Assembly (NCBI RefSeq): GCF_905163445.1
Contig: NC_053201.1
Span: forward strand, 13,402,001-13,466,000
Direction of reading: 5' to 3'
DNA: 64,000 nucleotides
Source of the DNA: Pararge aegeria
Taxonomy: Eukaryota; Arthropoda; Insecta; Lepidoptera; Nymphalidae
Shown: piece by piece, positions 20,878-29,789 of the stretch
How positions within the stretch are numbered: the first letter of the stretch is position 1
Layout of the letters: each line of letters opens with the position of its first letter
The notes under the pieces: generated by a model
Database searches by the model: none
Seen by the model: only the letters and a program-made list of their open reading frames with translations
What the model was told of the DNA's origin: nothing
Position numbers and translations under genes: made by a program

Positions 20878-22021
20878 GTCATTATAATATATTCACTTAT
20901 ACTTAATTTTAACGATATAGTACATTGTCTTTGTAGTGTATTATTTTTCAAAAATAAATACGAAGATACGCTGTCATAGCACTCATGTGATATTTAAAAT
21001 GGCAAAAAACTTTTCGAATAAAAGTTAGGGTAAGCAGTTGCTGCCCGCATTCTTCGACAACGCTTATTTTCCTGGGATAAAAAGCCTATGTTAAATCTCC
21101 GTGCTTTCTATGCCAAAAATAAAGTTATAAACAAAACTATCCCATTTCTGATGACACTGTACGACCTTCTTATTGATCAATGCAATGCGGTTATCAGTAG
21201 ATTAGATTTGTAAGTCTTAAACGATGCCAAAGAATCCTGTATCGGAAAATAAATTTTGTGAGATATAAGTGTACGACATCAACAACCATTCTTGAAATTT
21301 AGGCCTTGTTATTCAATTATAGAATTCATCGTCTTTGTCATCAGTCCAATTGATTTCAAATTGCAGCACAGATGTCTTGTCTCCGCTAATATAGACTACG
21401 TCAGCGTGGATTTCATTTTCCGCGATGAAAAGTAGCGTTTTTTTTTTTCAACAACAAAACACATAAGGCAAACAACAGTGGCAAACACACGTAAATAACA
21501 ATTAATGTTAATGATTTTAATATATTTGTCTATCGTAATAGTTTGCTTCATTCTATTTCATAACGCTTCGCTGTAGCTCGTTCTGATATCCGAAACTATA
21601 TAGAAATACTCTTAAATATTAATGCAAAGTTGTGTAAACATTTTAAAAGAATCCGTGGACTACTTTTTAAGGTCTTGCGAACACGGAAACCGATTTTTTA
21701 TAAGTATAAATGAAATAAACAAAACAAATTTTAACAAATTTCAGGCTTATGTTATAATACTTGAATGTGGATACTCTGTAGACAAATTGGTATTGGTCTC
21801 TTTGATACGTAAAAACACTATTTCTCAAGTTGATTGGTACTAAAGTTAAAATAATATTTAATCTTTCCAATGTCCATAAGAAAGTATGCTAAGTGGTTTT
21901 TATGCACAGAGCAGACAGTTAAAGATACGTAAAGTGACATAGCAAAATAATAAACAGAGGTAAACTTTCTTTAACAGATCCACGCTATTTCTTGCATTAA
22001 AATCGCTCTTTATTACGATGC
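20878..22021. other. No supported feature
   Basis: AT-rich, intron-like. Around 21060-21120 a TGGGATAAAAAGCCTATGTT stretch hints at a reversed Helitron-like remnant, too decayed to call. Confidence 0.4.
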
Positions 22022-22155
22022 ATGAATTTCAGAATTTTCTCTGGTCTGGTCTGGTAGGTGACTTCGGCCGCGGCTAGCTACTACTCGACAAGGAATTGCC
22101 GCCATACTGTTAAGCGTTTCGGCATGTTGCTGCGTGAAAACTGATTAGCAGTTTA
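22022..22155 (+). repeat. SINE-B internal fragment
   Basis: Contains CAGAATTTTCTCTGGTCTGG, GACTTCGGCCGCGGCTAGCT and a diverged GTTAAGCGTTTCGGCATG block in SINE-B order. Head and tail are missing. Confidence 0.5.
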
Positions 22156-22184
22156 TAGTTTTGTAATATGTATTTAATTTTAGT

Positions 22185-22345
22185 TTATAAATGCGAAAGT
22201 TTCCTCCCTTTACGTTTTAACTTAAGTTTTAACCAATCAATTTGTTTTTGGCATACAGTTAGATAAAAGAACGGAGAGTAACGAAGGTCACTTTTGGTCC
22301 CAGGAAAAGAAACGGTATTTGTAAAAACCGTAATGAATTACTCGA
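22185..22345 (+). repeat. Helitron-like fragment
   Basis: TTTATAAATGCGAAAGTTTC start, CCAATCAATTTG, and a CCAGGAAAAGAAACGG stretch, which recur in the same order at 27613-27806. From 22346 to 23088 the sequence is AT-rich with no supported gene. Confidence 0.4.
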
Positions 22346-23088
22346 ATAATTTAAGAAGGGAAATGATAAAACTGGGTCAAGGAAAAAGTAAGGAAATCTC
22401 ATCTATTTATAATTTATTAAGTGAATTTTATTGATTGAAATCAAACGTGATCGACGTATAAGTGGAGAGAGCAAATATTTGTACTTTCGACGTCGTTGCG
22501 TCGCATTGCTTCATTGGGATGCAAGTACGGTGGTATACCTGCGGCCAATCGGCATAAACTGTGTAGCTATATTTGAATCACATAAATTTATCATTGAATT
22601 CACTTTTACTCACGTTAACATAATGGTAAATATATAACCTTTTCTGGCAGTGAATCAATTGCAATGGGTACTACAAATTTGCTAGTTGAATAAAGCTTTA
22701 ATTAGAAATATAAAAAAAAAATTGTATCGGACTAAAATATTTGTGTTCATTTAAGATTAAACACCTCTATCAACCTCTCTCTATTATAAATTACAATTTA
22801 TATCATAATTTTCAATAGTTTTTAATCTAATTCTTATTTTAGTTTTTTTTTTCGACCGGACATAATAATGAGAATGTCGTATTCACCATTATTAATTGTA
22901 TTTATGACAATAGACAAAATTTGTAATACTAGCCCTGTATATTTTTTTATGAATGTTGTTACAATGAATTTTATGAATTTAAATTTGAGCGTCTCGTTTT
23001 TTTCATCAAAATAAAGCTTGACAAATTTTGCTTGAATTTTTGAATATTTAATAGAAGCAGGCGTTACTTTGCGGAAATCCATGATATA

Positions 23089-23137
23089 CAGGAGATGTTG
23101 CCTTCACAATGAATAATTGTTGAGTCAACATCTCCTG
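23089..23137. repeat. 12-bp inverted repeat beside a stem-loop
   Basis: CAGGAGATGTTG and its exact complement CAACATCTCCTG flank 25 nt. The following bases form a second stem, GCTCCG/CGGAGC, then GAAAC. It looks like the structured end of a dispersed element, but no second copy is present in the window. Confidence 0.5.
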
Positions 23138-23664
23138 AGGATGCTCCGGTTTCGGAGCGAAACGTGCGTAGAGGCCACATTGTCGAAGATCTGTTTGGTG
23201 TGGAGTATAAGGATTGAAGAAATTATAAATTACACCATACAGATTCTTCTGTTTTACTCCGAGTATAGTAAATTAAGCTTAATTTTCATAGATAAAGACA
23301 TACAAAACTTTTAAAAAGGATAAGAAATGAAATATTTGTCGTGGGTTTTTTTAAGTTTGCGGTATATGCATCCTTTTTGACTCCCTTCTAAAATATATCG
23401 AACCTCCTTTCAAACATTACACCCAGCGTTTTACGTACGAGTTAAAATATATGCACGATATACTAGTGTACGTCGACACGTTCACGTGCTATTAGCGAAC
23501 CTACGACAGTCCTCGTGATTGCCTCGTTTGCGTGCGACACCGTAATTTGTTACCATTTGCGTACTTATTGTTATTGCTAAGTGATCCTTGAAGTGAACTT
23601 CAATACAACCAAGCTATTGCGTCTTCACTTCAATCAACTTCAATTTTTTTATCTTCAGGGCTGC

Positions 23665-23895
23665 GTCTCTGAATATTTCGAAACTATTGGAGGAATTATG
23701 TTGGAATGGCGACCCCACATAGGTAGACGCAGTGTTGGTCGGCCCCAACGAGGTGGACAGACGACAACAAGCGAGTCGCTGGGAGCCGCTGGAAACAAGC
23801 GGCCCAGGACCGTGGATTTTGGAACTCTCTACTAAAGACCTATGTCTAGCTGTGGACTTCAATCGGTTGAAGTGATGATGATGCTGATGATAGGA
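23665..23895 (+). pseudogene. RTE LINE ORF2 3' end with frameshift
   Basis: Reads WRPHIGRRSVGRPQ, then after a frame change RWTDDNKRVAGSRWKQAAQD, then RGFWNSLLKTYV, a stop and LWTSIG. This is the conserved end of RTE ORF2 (GRPxxRWxDD...AQDR..W..L..YVQQWT). The tail is a GATGATG run. It is 5'-truncated and not functional. From 23138 to 23664 nothing else is supported. Confidence 0.7.
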
Positions 23896-24306
23896 GGAAT
23901 TTAGAAGATTGGTATTTCTTCATAAAAAATCTATTCATAAAAGGTTCTTAGTATCAACATTACCACGCCGAGTTTATTAGCGTGCCATTGCAGATGCTTC
24001 CTCTCGCAGATATTCATTTATTTATTTTATTTATTTATTTATTTTTATTACACAAACTACTAAAATTATTATTCTTCGCATCCTGAAACTCACATGAGTT
24101 TATTTGGACGCTGCACATTCCTCTAAAATCTCATAAGTTTAAATATATACAATATCATATATTAACCATTAAAAAGCAATACAGCATACAGCTGGTAGTA
24201 CACTAAGAAATCCAGTGTAGGTAATTCTGTACTGCGAGCCATCGCGTCGCTCAGTAGATACGCAGCATATGCATCAGCAACATCGATATCTTTTATATTT
24301 CCACCA

Positions 24307-24395
24307 ATCCGCACTGAGCCAGCGTGGTGGAGTACGGCCTTAACCCCTTCTCATTGTGGGAGGCCCGTGCCCTGCAGTGAATGTGATGAATTAAA
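24307..24395 (+). repeat. SINE-C fragment
   Basis: TCCGCACTGAGCCAGCGTGG, TGGAGTACGGCCTTAACCCC and TTCTCATTGTGGGAGGCCCG, the SINE-C 3' half. An (ATTT)n tract lies upstream near 24017-24048. Confidence 0.6.
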
Positions 24396-24679
24396 TGATG
24401 TACTTAAAATCATAAGCACTGCATATCAAATAATATACCTATGAATTTATGCTATCGCCAAGTTGTTTCAAGACATTAATAAAACACAAATCTTGCACAA
24501 TAGTGGAATGCGATTAGCATTTTTATAGGAGCCTCGTTTTTTTTTCTCTTATAAACTTGTTGACCCGGCGAATTTCCTACCGTCTAAAATTGTTTTTATT
24601 TTAACGATTTGTAAGCGATTCATTATTACTAATCGGAACGCAATCAGTTGGAAGAATTCTGGAAGTGGCAATAATGCTA

Positions 24680-24945
24680 GACGGCCGATTGGCGCAGTTT
24701 GCAGCGACCCTGCATTCTGAGCCCAAGGCCGTGGGTTCGATTCCCACAACTGGAAAATTTTTGTTTGATGAGCATGAATGTTTTTCAGTGTCTGGGTGTT
24801 TACATGTATATTCTAAGTGTATTATGTGTATTATTCATAAAAAATATTCATCAGTCATCTTAGTACCCATAACACAAGCTACGCTTACTTTGGGGCTAGA
24901 TGGCGATGTGTGTATTGTCGTAGTATATTTATTTATTATTATTTA
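24680..24945 (+). mobile_element. SINE-A, full length
   Basis: Head GACGGCCGATTGGCGCAG, B-box GGGTTCGATTCCC, complete body and ATTT-rich tail. From 24946 to 25439 nothing else is recognised. Confidence 0.85.
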
Positions 24946-25439
24946 TCTCTATCATTATTAAGGTTAATACAAAATAACAATTCAGATTTTTCGGATTTTC
25001 ATTGGTGTTTACTCTCATTAGGATATCTCTTAGTAATTACTGGAACTTGGTTTGTTACTATATAAAAACGAATACGAAATTTATGATCTATACAATACTA
25101 ACTTTCTGCATTTTACTTAGCACCGACTTAAAAGTGTTGTAGATAAACTGCATATGTCTATCTTTTATGGTTGAGTACAGTAAGCTATCATGTCTTAGTA
25201 AGATCAGGTGTGAGACACGTCAAGCGTAAACCTGTTAGAGTGAAAAAAGTAAAAGTTACTCGGACTATTAACTCTGCATGATATTATGTTATTATGTACA
25301 CACTCATAACGGCATATATATCTTTATGATCACACTAAAAATAACTAGTAGGTACCTCTGATGTATGTGTTTTATATTTGTTTATCAAGATATAAAAAAC
25401 ATATATATATAATACATATTTTATTTAATCCGTTGATAT

Positions 25440-25600
25440 CTATACTAACGTTATAAGTGCGAAAGTGTTTATGTATGTTTGTTTTTCTGTCCATGTTCGG
25501 CTCAACTTTACACAAATGTCGATTAAATTTTGCACACAAAAATACTTTTTATCCCGATAAAACTTAGATTTCTAGCAACAGTTACGTATAAATAATTTTT
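25440..25600 (+). repeat. HEL-1 5' fragment
   Basis: CTATACTAACGTTATAAGTG, CGAAAGTGTTTATGTATGTT and ACTTTTTATCCCGATAAAAC in the HEL-1 order; the 3' end is missing. Confidence 0.45.
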
Positions 25601-25689
25601 AATTTTGTTTAGTTATTCACTTTATTGCACGACCAAAAAAACTGTTATATATGTATAATATATGTTTAATATATTTTACCGTACGTCTA

Positions 25690-25883
25690 TAAATCGTATA
25701 AATATATATATATATATATTATATAAATCTTTATATATATATATTTCTTGTGTGCGTGTGTATGTAACTGAACTCCTCCTATACGGCTGGATCGATTTGA
25801 ACGAATTTTTTGGTTTGCGGGTTGGCACCCTGGATGCTTTAGATTCACAAATCAGCCCGACAGATGGCGCTGGGGTCCGCTAG
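25690..25883 (+). mobile_element. HEL-2 Helitron-like element
   Basis: AT-dinucleotide-rich start, then TTCTTGTGTGCGTGTGTATG, TGAACTCCTCCTATACGGCT and ACAGATGGCGCTGGGGTCCG, ending CTAG with T following. The reversed copy at 36880-37045 matches across the GC-rich half. The CTAG|T end suggests a Helitron, but the 5' edge is unclear because of the (AT)n run. Confidence 0.5.
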
Positions 25884-26019
25884 TATATATATGTATATAT
25901 ACACATTTACATAAATACTTTATAATGGTATACAATTGCGTAAATAGTTTTTGTTTTCAAAGCCTTCATTACGTAGGTAAGTAAAAACGCGTCAGGTCGA
26001 CGAGCGAAGTTGTTGTCGT

Positions 26020-26475
26020 CATATTTTACATCATCTATTATCTTCCGACTGCTGAGCCCAGGCCTATTTAATAGGAGAAATGGATTTGGAGCTCATACCC
26101 ACCACACTGCTAGAATTGCGGGTTGGTGAGCTTTGGTCTCTTAGGTATGGATAATGCTGATACTGAAAATCTCTTGATAGAGAAAAACACTAACATATTT
26201 TTCCCCGAACCGGGAATAGAATCATAGAACCTCGTGATCCATAGTCGAACAATGATTAAACCACCACCTCGCCTCGGATTAATAGCCTTTCAGATTTATA
26301 TGGAGAATTCTTAGCCAAGTAGGTTTCTTCACGATGTTTTTCTTTACCGTCAAAGCAATTGATATTGAATAGCTTAAGATTCACATAACTCCGAAGAATT
26401 TGTGTTTCGTTCTTCGAGAGTCGAACTTTGACATCACGAAAGTGAGGCCGACGTTCTACCAACTACGCTCATATA
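26020..26475 (-). mobile_element. SINE-D, tRNA-derived, near full length
   Basis: On the minus strand a tRNA-like head near 26475 (GTTGGTAGAACGTCGGCCTC with GTTCGACTCTCG) is followed by the AAGAAACCTACTTGGC block. The body then contains GGTTCTATGATTCTATTCCC and the end has TAGGCCTGGGCTCAGCAGTC. Short fragments of this family lie near 47395-47465 and 51340-51405. From 25884 to 26019 nothing notable. Confidence 0.45.
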
Positions 26476-26524
26476 CAGAACAACTTTTAAATTTTATTTT
26501 TAGAGTTATGAGTTAGACTTTGAA

Positions 26525-26670
26525 TGAATGAATACACTTTTATTGCACATTTTTTTTTTTTTTATAACACATAAACATATAGTAAAATAGTAAAAGTAAT
26601 AACACAAAGTATACAATTTGGCGGCCTTATCGCTACATAGCGATCTCTTCCAGGCAACCAAAGGCGTTAA
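26525..26670 (-). mobile_element. Jockey/CR1-type LINE 3' UTR
   Basis: On the minus strand: GGTTGCCTGGAAGAGATCGC, then TATGTAGCGATAAGGCCGCC and an A-rich stretch ending GTGCAATAAAAGTGTATTCA, which includes the AATAAA signal. Same 3' UTR as 57309-57932. From 26671 to 27164 nothing else is supported. Confidence 0.65.
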
Positions 26671-27164
26671 ACACAGCTCAAGAAGAGAGGTAGGTGGTGA
26701 AACTTTATTAATATAAGTAGAGTTAGCTATAGATCCGATTATTTATATGTTGCTTATTCTGCTTCAATGTACTAAACTAAATAAACTGTATTCAATAACA
26801 GAAAGTACAGTTTTTTCACGTTTAGTTTCTTTGCTTTTTGTACCATAGGTATAATATAAGTGCATGAAGTCTTTGCATTTAAAATGCAATTGTTTCCCTA
26901 TGTTAAATACTGAAGCAATAGTGGACCAGTTCTACGTAATAAATTAAAAAAAAAAAACTGTTTTACATTAACAACGACCTCTTGCTCGAGTAATTCGTCT
27001 AACCGCAAAGGTTTTGTAAGTTATTTTCGACCTTTTATATCATTTTTATTTCTTGGAAGTTGAATCAGTTGTTTGCGGCCTTCTTTTATTCCTATCATTA
27101 TTAAAACATTACAATGTAACCTCGAATTCCTTTTCGATTCATACTGAATTATTTTAGCATTGGG

Positions 27165-27345
27165 CTAGGCTTACACCGTCCTAAAACGTCGTGCGATTAA
27201 CAGATTAGTGGTGTTCAATTTGCGTCTTGCATGCGACCAATCACAGTACTCTTGCTCTAACGGGCGTGTCTTGTGATTGGCCGAACGCAAAACGCTAAAT
27301 TGAACGCAGCTGCGGACGCAGATTGGACGCCACGGTTAAAACTTG
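27165..27345. mobile_element. Palindromic MITE-like element
   Basis: Imperfect inverted arms: GTTCAATTTGCGT...GACCAATCACA on the left and TGTGATTGGCC...ACGCTAAATTGAAC on the right. The flanking GC-rich stretches (AACGTCGTGCGA and GGACGCCACGG) weakly continue the symmetry. The element is non-coding. Confidence 0.4.
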
Positions 27346-27424
27346 CCTTAAGAGATTTGTGCACAAGATTGCTTGGAAGCATTCAGCTCCACTTTCGTGG
27401 CGTAAATTTGATATGTTTATACAG

Positions 27425-27525
27425 TTGATCTTGTAAAAGAACTGCTTAGTCTCCTGCCTGCTTTCTTCTCTGCTCTCTTAGAATCTGCCTTCCTCACCAC
27501 TAGTGGTAGAGACCACTAGCCCTGT
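27425..27525 (+). repeat. LINE 3' end fragment (GAAACGTCAAG family)
   Basis: AAAAGAACTGCTTAGTCTCC, TTAGAATCTGCCTTCC and GTGGTAGAGACCAC, diverged from 46440-46605. The far 3' end is replaced by family M sequence. Confidence 0.45.
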
Positions 27526-27546
27526 AAATTCTCTTTCTTTCTTTCT

Positions 27547-27612
27547 AGTTAAGTTTCGAGATTCGTGTACCACAGAATCGTCACCATTGTAATTTCATGT
27601 TTAATACTTACT
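27547..27612 (+). repeat. Family M repeat, copy 1
   Basis: AGTTAAGTTTCGAGATTCGT, ACCACAGAATCGTCACCATT and GTAATTTCATGTTTAATACT, shared with 35177-35243. Both are preceded by a CTAGCCCTGT block. Confidence 0.65.
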
Positions 27613-27806
27613 TTCAATGCGAAAGCATGTTTGTTTATTTGTCCTTAGTATACGCCCTAAATAAGCAACTAATCAACTTGTTTACTAATAAGCAACTAAT
27701 CAATTTACCGCGTACAGTTACTTAAGAAGATTGAGAGTAGCATAATCTACTTTTTATCCCAGGAAAATAAAACGGTTTCCACGGAAAAAAACGCGGGTAG
27801 TATCTA
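27613..27806 (+). repeat. Helitron-like fragment
   Basis: GCGAAAGCATGTTTGTTTAT, CTACTTTTTATCCCAGGAAA and a final AACGCGGGTAGT in HEL-like order. An internal short duplication of AAGCAACTAATCAA is visible. From 27807 to 28246 nothing else is supported. Confidence 0.4.
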
Positions 27807-28246
27807 ATACAATTTGCGATTGTGTTGCGCATGCGTAAGCAACAGATGCAATAGTGAAACAAAATGTAATTCAAGCTTCTTTAAGACGTTACACAAAAAT
27901 AGAGCACATTTGCTTTTTTTTTCCAAATTTTGACGGTTATTTTATGGTTTCAATATCGCGCGATGTCCCCTTACCATCTACACCTAGCCTTAAATAATTG
28001 ATAAATTGTTTTTTAGAACAAGTCCGCGGTTTTCCGTTTATAATTAATTTAATTAGAACTGAATGCGAAAATTATATTTCGGATGACTCGCACAATCTTT
28101 GTGAAATGTAAACAACAGTTTTCATTGGAATCATATTTACACTTCTAATATTTTCTTAGTATGACTCTATATAACTAGCATCTGAACGCAACTATGTCCG
28201 TAAACTACTACTTATAACTAACTCAATTTGTCATTTATGTTAATAC

Positions 28247-28400
28247 TAAAGGTGTAATTGAAACCGAAATAATACTTTACCGGCTTTAGACGTACATTAT
28301 GTACTGTGTTATCTTTGAAACTGTTGACCTAATAGTTTTTAAGTAAACCACTGCCACAGTTTTTACTGAAAGAAATCAGATACAGCGCTACCATGACATG
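28247..28400 (+). repeat. Family K repeat, left half of a copy split by the LTR element
   Basis: AACCGAAATAATACTTTACC, TAAGTAAACCACTGCCA and ACTGAAAGAAATCAGATACA agree with K copies at 40361, 49458 and 54810. The copy stops at the insertion of the LTR retrotransposon and resumes at 34889. Confidence 0.8.
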
Positions 28401-28764
28401 TGTCATGATTTTAAATATATTATTAAGTTTGTCTGGTTTCAAATATATTAAGATGTTATTGTAATTTTAAAATAATTAAGTAAGTAGTTTGATTAAAAAT
28501 ATTTGTATATTGACTTTTAAAAATAAAAGGATTTCGTCTGAGTTCGCGTGGTCTGTTCGGTATTCATTCGGGTCAGTGCTGGGGAGGGGATTTGAGAGAC
28601 CGAGCGGAGAACGCGATGTTCCAAGTGGCATTATTATTTTTAAGACACTTGGATTGGAACTTCGGAACCGAGAGGTGGTGTTAAAGAGTATATTAATTTA
28701 GCTTGTCTGTAAAGTGAACTCAAATATATATTATTTACTGGTATTGGATACGGCGTTTCATTTT
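28401..28764 (+). repeat. 5' LTR
   Basis: Begins TGTCATGATT and ends CGTTTCATTTT(A). AATAAA at 28522-28527 is a polyadenylation signal, and TCAGTG at 28573-28578 is a candidate initiator, without a matching DPE at +28. A 70-codon open frame in the LTR has no ATG start and is not a gene. Confidence 0.93.
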
Positions 28765-28767
28765 ATC

Positions 28768-28776
28768 TCAGAAGTG
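28768..28776 (+). other. Primer-binding site candidate (tRNA-Leu-like)
   Basis: TCAGAAGTG, a few bases after the 5' LTR, is complementary to a tRNA 3' region. The same string occurs near the acceptor end of eukaryotic tRNA-Leu genes as I know them. The usual terminal TGG is absent here, so priming would use a slightly internal site. Confidence 0.45.
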
Positions 28777-28792
28777 CTATCGGACCAAAAAG

Positions 28793-29777
28793 GTAAGTAG
28801 ACAATCTTAAGTTATTTAAATTAGTATTGCTAAACGCCCACTTTAAAAACCTTATCAAGAGGCTTATGAGCATTAAATCTTCAAAATTAATTTCTTTTGT
28901 TTATACTGGATTTGTTGGTTGCTTGACAATGCATATTAGATCAGGGCGACTCTCTGATAATGTGCTGTCTTGTGTGGATTGTGTGTAATACTGTGTGGGG
29001 GCGTGGCTAGGGCTACTCTCTAGCAGCACCATAGCACTCATTATTGCACATACTGGCAGGACGTATCGTGTGCTTGATCGGGGCTACTCCCCGGTAGCAC
29101 GGCATGCGTTTGAAACCAATAATCATATGTATATTTTTTATTTTTTCATAAATTGTACTACTTGTGACTGTGTTTTCATAAGCTTCTTAAGGATTTTGAG
29201 TGATTATAATCTGAACATGAGTGTTTATTTCACGTTGGAAGTATTTATAAGCAACTATGATTGTGCTTACTGGAATAATTTCAATAATAATTTGTATTGG
29301 TACATTTATTGATCAAAGGGATACGATTTATCGGATTTGTTAAGGGGCGTACTATGTGACTCGTTAGATTTTTGAGTGGGTATGTGTCTCACTGGATGTT
29401 GAACGAGTCGCTTGTCGTCTGATAATGTTAATGGGCGTACTATGCGATTTCACTGGATTTTTTTTTAGTAGGTATGGTTCCTACTGGTTGTTGAGTGAAT
29501 CGCTAGGCGTCGGATAAACTAGTCATTTAGTAGCTTACGATAAATAGTTGTATTATTACCCTAGCCTACCACATTGACTCATCTGATTTATAAAATACTA
29601 CGATTACCTTTATTGCATGGATATATTTAGTTGGGACTTATAATTTACGTTAGTTATTATAAATTATATTCTTAAATGGACTTTAGTTCTGTGTTGAACT
29701 TATACATACTTTTAAAGCTCTATCCCTTCAGTTATGGTCGTGAATGGAATACGTCCCAAGTTATGTACATATTTCAG
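28793..29777 (+). other. Predicted intron in the retrotransposon leader
   Basis: Donor AAG|GTAAGT at 28792/28793 lies just downstream of the primer-binding site. Acceptor TATTTCAG ends at 29777, 12 nt before the gag ATG at 29790. Excision would remove 985 nt that contain several upstream ATGs (for example 28867) and a 105-codon non-gag open frame. Both splice sites fit consensus, but splicing itself is inferred. Confidence 0.4.
29344..29519 (+). repeat. Two ~88-bp imperfect tandem copies in the leader
   Basis: Units at about 29344-29432 and 29433-29519 share GGGCGTACTATG near the start and a GTCG-CT-G-CGTC-GATAA pattern near the end. A second pair of short repeats, GGCTACTC.C...AGCAC, lies upstream around 29010-29100. 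They sit where gypsy-type elements can carry regulatory repeats. Confidence 0.6.
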
Positions 29778-29789
29778 TGAGGTGTGACG

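Noticed and set aside
23120..23165. Hammerhead-ribozyme-like core: CTGAGGA, stem GCTCCG/CGGAGC, then GAAAC
   Set aside because: An extra T lies between the conserved A9 and stem II, no NUH cleavage site is placed before stem I, and stem III has no partner. It resembles the structured end of a dispersed element, but not an active ribozyme.
25924..25976. Additional alternative first exon ending at GTAAGT
   Set aside because: Would leave phase 1, lies directly after a Helitron end and has no promoter elements.
28489..28701. 70-codon frame in each LTR
   Set aside because: Lies across LTR promoter and polyadenylation signals, has no ATG start and no known counterpart.
28995..29312. 105-codon frame in the retrotransposon leader as an extra gene
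   Set aside because: No ATG at its start, low-complexity composition rich in Y, F and N, and it lies inside the predicted leader intron.
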